From assembly GCA_029260695.1 (NCBI GenBank), contig JAJDCT010000206.1, positions 1-11,452 of the forward strand: 11,452 bases of DNA, given 5' to 3'. Made by a program: the position numbers and the translations under genes. How positions within the stretch are numbered: the stretch's first letter is position 1; every line of letters begins with the position of its first letter. This document shows, piece after piece, positions 6,687 to 11,452 of the stretch. Below the pieces are notes generated by a model. It ran no database searches. It had not been told where the DNA came from and saw only the letters and a list, made by a program, of their open reading frames with translations. The stretch is from Phycisphaeraceae bacterium (GTDB lineage Bacteria > Planctomycetota > Phycisphaerae > Phycisphaerales > Phycisphaeraceae).

Positions 6687-7991
6687 ATGACCGACCCCAA
6701 CCTCTCCGCCACCGTCCACCGCATCGTCGCCGACCAGCCGGTGACCGACCTGCACACCCACTGCTTTGCTCCCCGCTTCGGGCACTCCACGGACGGGACC
6801 GGCAGGGGGTTGATGCTCTGGGGGATCGACGAGCTGGTGACGTATCACTACCTGATCGCCGAGGTATTCCGCGTCGTTACGCCCGACAAGCTGCCGTACG
6901 ACCATTTCTGGAAGATGAGTCAGACCCAACGGGCCGACCACATATGGAAGCACCTGTTCGTCGATCGCACCCCGATCAGCGAAGCCTGCCGGGGCGTGCT
7001 TACCACGCTTAGTAAACTCGGGCTGGACCCCAACGAGAAGACGCTCGATCCATACCGCAAATGGTTTGCAGACCAGGACGCCGACGCCCACGTCGATAAG
7101 GTGATGCAAATCGCCAACGTCGATTCGATCACGATGACCAACGAGGTCTTCGACGAGCACGAACGGCAACTCTGGTTGGATAACCCGTCGCTGGGCGACG
7201 ACCCAAGGTTCCGCCCGGTAGTACGGATCGACCCGATGGTGTGCGATTGGCCTGACGCGAGTGAAAAACTCTCCGCGTGGGGCTACCAAGTCAACAGCGA
7301 TCTCACAGCCGGTGCGATAGACGAAGCCAAGCGGTTCCTAAACGACTGGATCGACCGGACGCGCCCCGCCTACGTCGCCGCAAGCCTGCCGCCGACTTTC
7401 ATGTACCCCGCCTCCAGTGTAAAGAACTCGCCTGCCTCCCGGGCCACCAATGAAACCGCATTGACGCAGGTCGTCTTGCCTGTCCTGGAAGATCGGGGTT
7501 TATCCTTCGCGATGATGATCGGCGTACACCGTGGCGCAAACCCATCCCTGCGCAGCGCGGCGGATATCTCTGGTAAAGCGGACACGCAAGCCGTCGCCAA
7601 CCTCTGCGCCGCGTTCCCCGGCAACCGATTCCTGGTCACGATGCTGTCCCTGGAAAACCAACACGAGCTCTGCGTCGCCGCCCGCAAGTTCGGCAACCTG
7701 ATGCCCTTCGGGTGCTGGTGGTTCCTCAATAACCCTTCGATCATCGAAAGCATGACCCGCATGCGCCTCGAGATGCTCGGGACCGGGTTCATCCCGCAGC
7801 ACTCCGACGCCCGTATACTGGACCAGCTTATCTACAAGTGGGACCACTCCCGACGAGCCATCGCCAATGTGCTGACCGAAAAATATGACGGCCTGGCGCG
7901 GGCCGGCTACCGGGTCACCGAGCACACGATCCGAAGCGACGTCCAGCGGCTGCTGCGAGATAACACCCGCGCGTTTTGCCAAACGCGATGA
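6687..7991 (+). CDS. Uronate isomerase-like (UxaC/COG1904-type) amidohydrolase
   Basis: A 434-residue cytoplasmic protein with no signal peptide. It resembles uronate isomerase, which interconverts D-glucuronate with fructuronate or D-galacturonate with tagaturonate. Visible landmarks, in order: the metal-type HxH at H23-T-H25 (TDLHTHCF), FRPVVRIDPMV in the middle, the histidine of MMIGVHRGAN (H281), FGCWWFLNNP resembling the FGSGWWFND region of UxaC, and S-D374-A-R376 matching the D-S-R catalytic region. It is somewhat shorter than classical UxaC (about 470 residues) and the spacing differs, so it may be a divergent paralogue with another sugar-acid substrate. Its place after a sugar importer with a LacI-type regulator supports catabolism of an imported uronate. 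No other uronate-pathway enzyme is in the window. Confidence 0.72.
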   Translation: MTDPNLSATVHRIVADQPVTDLHTHCFAPRFGHSTDGTGRGLMLWGIDELVTYHYLIAEVFRVVTPDKLPYDHFWKMSQTQRADHIWKHLFVDRTPISEACRGVLTTLSKLGLDPNEKTLDPYRKWFADQDADAHVDKVMQIANVDSITMTNEVFDEHERQLWLDNPSLGDDPRFRPVVRIDPMVCDWPDASEKLSAWGYQVNSDLTAGAIDEAKRFLNDWIDRTRPAYVAASLPPTFMYPASSVKNSPASRATNETALTQVVLPVLEDRGLSFAMMIGVHRGANPSLRSAADISGKADTQAVANLCAAFPGNRFLVTMLSLENQHELCVAARKFGNLMPFGCWWFLNNPSIIESMTRMRLEMLGTGFIPQHSDARILDQLIYKWDHSRRAIANVLTEKYDGLARAGYRVTEHTIRSDVQRLLRDNTRAFCQTR

Positions 7992-8117
7992 ATCTTACGG
8001 ATCTTGAATATCGATAAGTCATGTCATCCTGGCTAACTTAAGCCGTCGCAACATCTTTGATATGAGGGAAAGAGACGACCGCCGAGCCAGGGATGGATCT
8101 CCGCGCGATTCAGGCCA

Positions 8118-8131
8118 TGCCGTAAACGGCA
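8118..8131. repeat. 14-base palindrome between convergent genes
   Basis: TGCCGT-AA-ACGGCA has perfect 6-base arms around a 2-base centre. It lies in the 196-base gap (7992-8187) where the isomerase-like gene and the lipoprotein gene converge. A T run is absent on both sides and the loop is too short for a stable hairpin, so a protein-binding site is as likely as a transcription-end signal. I see nothing else convincing in this gap. Confidence 0.3.
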
Positions 8132-8187
8132 CAGACGCTTATCGTTCGGATGGCGCGTTATGTGTGCAGTTGCCACGACCTTTTCTT

Positions 8188-8787
8188 CTAATGTCGGAAG
8201 TGCCTGTGGTAGAAGTAATAGTCGTACGGCCTTGGGTATCCGACATAGTAGTTGTCGTGTCGATATGCCGGAGGGGCTATGCGATCGAACGTTGCGCTTA
8301 AGTAATAGGATCGGCCCTCGTGTTCGACTGCCCACCTGAGGTTCAGGCCGTTGAGTTCGAATGCTTTTGGATGTTCGGTTTCAGGGAATGGAAAGATCAA
8401 GGTGACCCGTGCCGTCTGCTCCGGCTCGACACGGATACTTTGGCCTGTCTGGTCTGGATCGGGGAATCGTTGTGCGTTCCCCGTAAAGAGCGCTGCCGTG
8501 GCAGGATCGAACGCGATGGTCTGCTTGGAGGTGTTGTCGAAAAGGATTGCGGCTTCGACGAACGAACGGTTGTTGGCCTCTTTTGTGGGTCGGCGTACGC
8601 CGATGATGCTGCTGAGCATCCGAAGCGGTGGAGAGTCCGGGTCGTCTCCGAATTGAATCGCCGTCACGTTTGGCCTGGGTTGATAGGCGTATCGGGAGTC
8701 GTACGCGGAGCACCCACCGACCAGCCAGAGACAGGCGATCAGAAGTACGGTCGCGAACCGCCGGGTGTTCTCTTTGATAACTATCAT
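8188..8787 (-). CDS. Predicted lipoprotein of unknown function with a Tyr/His-rich C-terminal tail
   Basis: A 199-residue exported lipoprotein. The N-terminus is basic, then hydrophobic (FATVLLIACLWLVGGC), with a lipobox ending at C26 (V-G-G-C), so it should be lipidated and membrane-attached. Residues of about 45-165 alternate polar and hydrophobic residues (FVEAAILFDNTSKQTIAFD, then TARVTLIFPFP), suggesting a beta-sandwich like those of small envelope lipoproteins. The last 25 or so residues are crowded with Tyr and His (YRHDNYYVGYPRP, YYFYHRHFRH), which could contact metal, cell wall or another protein. I do not recognise the family. An AAGGGA-like site precedes the ATG at a somewhat long distance. 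The gene is on the same strand as the upstream cytochrome but 211 bases away, probably with its own promoter. Confidence 0.78.
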   Translation of the reverse strand: MIVIKENTRRFATVLLIACLWLVGGCSAYDSRYAYQPRPNVTAIQFGDDPDSPPLRMLSSIIGVRRPTKEANNRSFVEAAILFDNTSKQTIAFDPATAALFTGNAQRFPDPDQTGQSIRVEPEQTARVTLIFPFPETEHPKAFELNGLNLRWAVEHEGRSYYLSATFDRIAPPAYRHDNYYVGYPRPYDYYFYHRHFRH

Positions 8788-8838
8788 GATGACATCCCTT
8801 CTCTTGGCTCATCCCGCGTGTACTCTTGGCCGTATCCA

Positions 8839-8867
8839 ATCATTGGCTGGCACGGCGAGTGAGTCAA
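8839..8867 (-). promoter_or_regulatory. Predicted sigma70-type promoter for the lipoprotein gene
   Basis: On the minus strand TTGACT (plus positions 8862-8867) is followed after 17 bases by AATGAT (8839-8844): five of six and four of six consensus matches with ideal spacing. Transcription would begin about 40-50 bases before ATG 8787. No factor-independent terminator of the upstream cytochrome gene was found in 8868-8998, so read-through is also possible. Confidence 0.35.
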
Positions 8868-8998
8868 ACACTTTTTTACAAACGGTGCACGTGTGGGGTA
8901 TGTTTCGTACCCATCTGCGTTGAGTGTGGTGTCTCAAGCCCGCAAGGCTCAGTGGGTACGTACGAGTTTTTCCCTATCTACGGGTGGACCTCGGTGAC

Positions 8999-11176
8999 TC
9001 AGTCTTTCCCCGTGGGGTGGCAGCTCAGGCAGGCAGGGCTCGACCAGTTGTATCCGCCAACCTCATCGTGTTTATCGTTCATCTTGGACTGACGGTGTTC
9101 GTGGCAGTGGGTGCAACTGAACACACTCTGGTTGGTGGGGTTCAGGTGGCAGTCGTTGCAGTCAAGATTTTTGTGATCGCCGCTGTTGATCGGGAATGTG
9201 TGGTTGAAGCTCGCGCCTTGCCATGAGTTCGTACCGTTGTGGCACTGTGTGCAATCAGTGCTGAACCCGCTGGCTGCGTGGTTGGGGTTGTTAACGCCCT
9301 GGTAGTCCGAGAGGTGGCAGTCGACACAATTGGAGGAGAGTCCTTGGAAGTTACCGCCGACGTGGCAGTCGTTGCAATTCAGGCCGCCGTGACCGCCGTT
9401 GAGTGGGAATGAATTGGTATGGGTGAACGAAGCGCCCTGCCATGAGTTCGTCCCGTTGTGACACTGCGTACAGTCGGTGCTGAACCCGCTGGCCGCGTGG
9501 TTGGGGCTGTTGGTCGATTGGAAATCACTGATGTGGCAGCTGACGCAGTCGGTAGACAGGCCTTGGAAGTTGCCGCCGACATGGCAGTCGTTGCAATTCA
9601 ACCCGCCGTGCCCGCCGTTGAGTTGGAATGAGTTGGGGTGGTTGAAGGTAGCGCCCTGCCAGGAGTTGGTGTTCTTATGGCACTGCTTGCAATCGGTGCT
9701 GAACCCACTGGCGGCGTGGTTGGGGCTGTTGGTCGCCTGGAAATCGCTGATGTGACAACTGACACAGTCTGCGGACAGGCCCTGGAAGTTGCCGCCGACG
9801 TGGCACTCCGTGCAGTTCAGCCCGCTGTGCGCGCCGCTGAGCGGGAAGTTATTGGTGTGGTCAAAAGTTGCGCCTTGCCAGGAGTTCGTGCCGTTGTGGC
9901 ACTGCTTGCAGTCGGTGCCGAACCCGCTGGCCGCGTGGTTGGGGCTGTTGGTTGCCTGGAAATCGCTGATATGGCAACTCACGCAGTCGGTAGACAGGCC
10001 CTGGAAGTTGCCGCCGGTGTGGCATTCTGTGCAGTTCAGCCCGCCATGTCCACCGTTAAGCGCAAATGAGTTGGGGTGGTCGAAAGTCGCGCCCTGCCAG
10101 GCGTTGGTGTTCTTGTGGCACTCCATGCAATCGGTGCTGAACCCGCTCGCTGCGTGGTTTGGGCTGGTGGTGGATTGGAAGTCGCTGATGTGACAGCTCA
10201 CGCAGTCGGTGGAGAGTCCCTGGAAGTTGCCGCCGACATGGCAATCGTTGCAATCGAGTCCACCGTGCCCACCGTTAAGCGCAAATGAGTTGGGGTGGTT
10301 GAATGTTGCGCCTTGCCAGGAGTTGGTGTTCGAGTGGCACTCTTTGCAATTCGTGCTGAACCCACTGGCGGCGTGGTTGGGGCTGTTGGTGGCTTGGAAA
10401 TCGCTGATGTGACAACTGACACAGTCGGTGGAGAGTCCCTGGAAGTTGCCGCCGGTGTGGCATTCGTTGCAGTTCAGACCGCCGTGCCCGCCTGTCAACG
10501 GCATGGTGTTGGGGTGGCTGACCGTGGCGCCCTGCCATGTGATGGGGCTGTGGCAGTCCTGGCAGTCGGTGCTGAACCCGCTGGCCGCGTGGTTGGGTGC
10601 GCTGGTCGCCTGGAAGTCGTCGTTGTGGCAGTTAATACAGCCGACATCGAGCCCGGAGAAGTTGCCGGTCTGAGCGCCCTGGTGGCAATCGATGCATTCG
10701 GTGGCGGCGTGTGCGCCGATCAGCGGGAAGCGTGTGCGGTTGTGGCTGGCTATGGCGTTGGTGGGTCGCCATGACAGCTCGTCGTGGCAATCGATACAGT
10801 TGACTCCGAGCCTGCCCTGGTGCTTGTCGATGTGGCAGCCCGCGCACCCCCGCGCGGCAAACTGCGCAACGGGGCCGCGGTCGTTGTGACAGCGTAGGCA
10901 CTGGGCATCTTCGTGGGCACCGTTCAGGGCTACGCCGGTCTCTTTCTCGTGGTCGAATATGAAGTCTGTTTTGAGCGTGTTCCAATTCTCACTCACGTGG
11001 CATAGCGAGCAATCGCCGGGGAAGGTGTCGTGTGGGATCACCAGGCCTTCCTGCTTGTTCCAGTCCTGCCTCGGCTGGACCCGTGTGCATGAGGCCCAGA
11101 CCACCAGCAGCAGGAGTGCCAGGGCCACGTTGCGGTGCGTTTTGATCCATCGCGCTAGGTTGGTGTGTTTTTTCAT
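8999..11176 (-). CDS. 28-heme multiheme cytochrome c with nine three-heme repeat units
   Basis: A 725-residue exported cytochrome, inferred to carry electrons in or across the cell envelope. The N-terminus is a signal sequence (RNVALALLLLVVWASC); C30 could be lipidated, though W at -3 makes the lipobox imperfect. I count 28 CxxCH heme-attachment motifs: nine units of three, then a final CLSCH. Each unit runs CxxCH, W, a F/S-x-H position, G-x-H, CxxCH, a CxxCH about 16 residues later, then a further His (N-H-A-A-S-G-F in the central units). Outside the motifs there are 28 such His, one per heme, which fits bis-histidine ligation. Units three to eight are nearly identical; the first two and the last are more diverged. 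The C-terminus (CTHCHEHRQSKMNDKHD, then CLSCHP) looks like a capping module. The gene starts 5 bases after a beta-barrel gene, so the two products probably act together. Confidence 0.93.
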   Translation of the reverse strand: MKKHTNLARWIKTHRNVALALLLLVVWASCTRVQPRQDWNKQEGLVIPHDTFPGDCSLCHVSENWNTLKTDFIFDHEKETGVALNGAHEDAQCLRCHNDRGPVAQFAARGCAGCHIDKHQGRLGVNCIDCHDELSWRPTNAIASHNRTRFPLIGAHAATECIDCHQGAQTGNFSGLDVGCINCHNDDFQATSAPNHAASGFSTDCQDCHSPITWQGATVSHPNTMPLTGGHGGLNCNECHTGGNFQGLSTDCVSCHISDFQATNSPNHAASGFSTNCKECHSNTNSWQGATFNHPNSFALNGGHGGLDCNDCHVGGNFQGLSTDCVSCHISDFQSTTSPNHAASGFSTDCMECHKNTNAWQGATFDHPNSFALNGGHGGLNCTECHTGGNFQGLSTDCVSCHISDFQATNSPNHAASGFGTDCKQCHNGTNSWQGATFDHTNNFPLSGAHSGLNCTECHVGGNFQGLSADCVSCHISDFQATNSPNHAASGFSTDCKQCHKNTNSWQGATFNHPNSFQLNGGHGGLNCNDCHVGGNFQGLSTDCVSCHISDFQSTNSPNHAASGFSTDCTQCHNGTNSWQGASFTHTNSFPLNGGHGGLNCNDCHVGGNFQGLSSNCVDCHLSDYQGVNNPNHAASGFSTDCTQCHNGTNSWQGASFNHTFPINSGDHKNLDCNDCHLNPTNQSVFSCTHCHEHRQSKMNDKHDEVGGYNWSSPACLSCHPTGKD
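9200..10639 (-). repeat. 219-base tandem repeat encoding the cytochrome's heme units
   Basis: The same word GGAAGTT (GGAAGTTA/G on the plus strand) recurs at 9346, 9565, 9784, 10003, 10222 and 10441, exactly 219 bases apart each time. A second landmark, CTGAACCC, recurs with the same period from 9261 and makes its last step, to 10572, in 216 bases because that unit lacks one residue. Each repeat encodes 73 residues with three heme motifs and three extra His. The array covers about six and a half copies, with small differences between copies that mostly sit at third codon positions or in the two variable residues of CxxCH. Confidence 0.93.
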
Positions 11177-11181
11177 AGCGG

Positions 11182-11452
11182 TTAAAACCGGCGAGAGATA
11201 AACGTGCCCAGTGTGTATTCATCATCCGTGTCACCGAAGTAGTGGTCTAAAGTCACGCTGTAATACCACTTGTCTGCGGACCAGCTCACGCCGCCGCGGA
11301 CCAGTTGCCGGACGAGTGATTCCGTTCCACCCGCCACGCTTTCGATGTCGTAGCTGAAGAACTCATAGCCAAGAAACACGTCCGCGTCCCGGATCGTCTT
11401 GCGGGCCTCGGTACGGACGCCTTCGCCGGAGTTGAAGCTGCCTTCGGTGAAA
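11182..11452 (-). CDS. C-terminal part of an outer-membrane beta-barrel protein (5' truncated by window edge)
   Basis: The minus-strand frame is open from the right edge to TAA at 11182-11184, giving the last 89 residues. They show alternating hydrophobic/polar strands rich in aromatics (DADVFLGYEFFSYDIES, VRGGVSWSADKWYYSVTLDH, EYTLGTFISRRF) and end in phenylalanine, the C-terminal signature used by the BAM machinery to insert outer-membrane barrels. A GTG inside the frame at 11377-11379 could be misread as a start, but the coding pattern continues past it to the edge. Only 5 bases separate its stop from the cytochrome start, so the genes are almost certainly co-transcribed. By analogy with MtrB/PioB-type pairs it may be a porin sheath for electron transfer, but too little is visible to assign a family. 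Confidence 0.72.
   Translation of the reverse strand, partial: FTEGSFNSGEGVRTEARKTIRDADVFLGYEFFSYDIESVAGGTESLVRQLVRGGVSWSADKWYYSVTLDHYFGDTDDEYTLGTFISRRF

Noticed and set aside
8320..8862. Plus-strand open frame of 180 residues opposite the lipoprotein gene
   Set aside because: The minus-strand frame has a clean signal peptide, lipobox and promoter; the plus frame has no recognisable domain and is rich in Cys/Arg, as expected for a shadow.
8896..8912. Stem GGGTA/TACCC considered as a terminator downstream of the cytochrome gene
   Set aside because: Five pairs only, with no T run on the minus strand after it.
9200..10639. Regularly spaced repeats considered as a CRISPR array
   Set aside because: The period is 219 bases with conserved sequence throughout, in a continuous open frame with a heme motif pattern. 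There are no short repeats with unique spacers.
9638..10774. Long plus-strand open frames across the cytochrome repeats (for example 9638-10069 and 10295-10774)
   Set aside because: They lie antisense to the heme repeats and repeat with the same 219-base period. Their low-complexity Val/Ala-rich translation is a by-product of the CxxCH coding pattern, with no start signals of their own.

Overview
The window most likely comes from a Gram-negative, GC-rich bacterium of the Planctomycetota/PVC group, probably Phycisphaerae-like. Two features point there. First, two adjacent secreted proteins end in PEP-CTERM sorting signals, and one also carries paired dockerin-like calcium loops. Second, outer-membrane and lipoprotein features are present. 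This placement is inferred from protein style; no rRNA or other marker gene lies in the window.

Left part (1-6576, plus strand): the tail of one PEP-CTERM protein (2-88) is followed by a complete secreted six-hairpin-like protein with dockerin-like repeats and a PEP-CTERM tail (122-1837). An AT-rich gap then leads into a LacI-family repressor (2209-3270). After it comes a tightly coupled sugar ABC importer: solute-binding protein (3453-4859), MalF-type permease (4856-5737) and MalG-type permease (5737-6576). The gene junctions overlap, and both permeases have near-identical GGAGGTG ribosome binding sites. No ATPase gene is present. A uronate-isomerase-like amidohydrolase follows (6687-7991) behind an inverted repeat. 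Together these read as a carbohydrate locus, possibly for uronate-containing oligosaccharides: a surface protein that handles polysaccharide, an importer, a cytoplasmic isomerase and a local regulator. The substrate is inferred only.

Right part (8188-11452, minus strand): a partial outer-membrane beta-barrel protein entering from the right edge (11182-11452) ends 5 bases before a 725-residue multiheme cytochrome c (8999-11176). A small lipoprotein of unknown function with a Tyr/His-rich tail follows (8188-8787), probably from its own promoter. The cytochrome has 28 CxxCH motifs, arranged as nine three-heme units plus one terminal heme. Outside the motifs I count exactly 28 further positioned histidines, as expected if every heme is bis-histidine ligated. 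The central units form a near-perfect tandem DNA repeat with a 219-base period. A beta-barrel gene joined to a long multiheme cytochrome gene suggests a porin-cytochrome or nanowire-like route for electrons across the envelope. This is the most interesting system in the window.

The two halves converge at about 7992-8187 and show no evident functional link.
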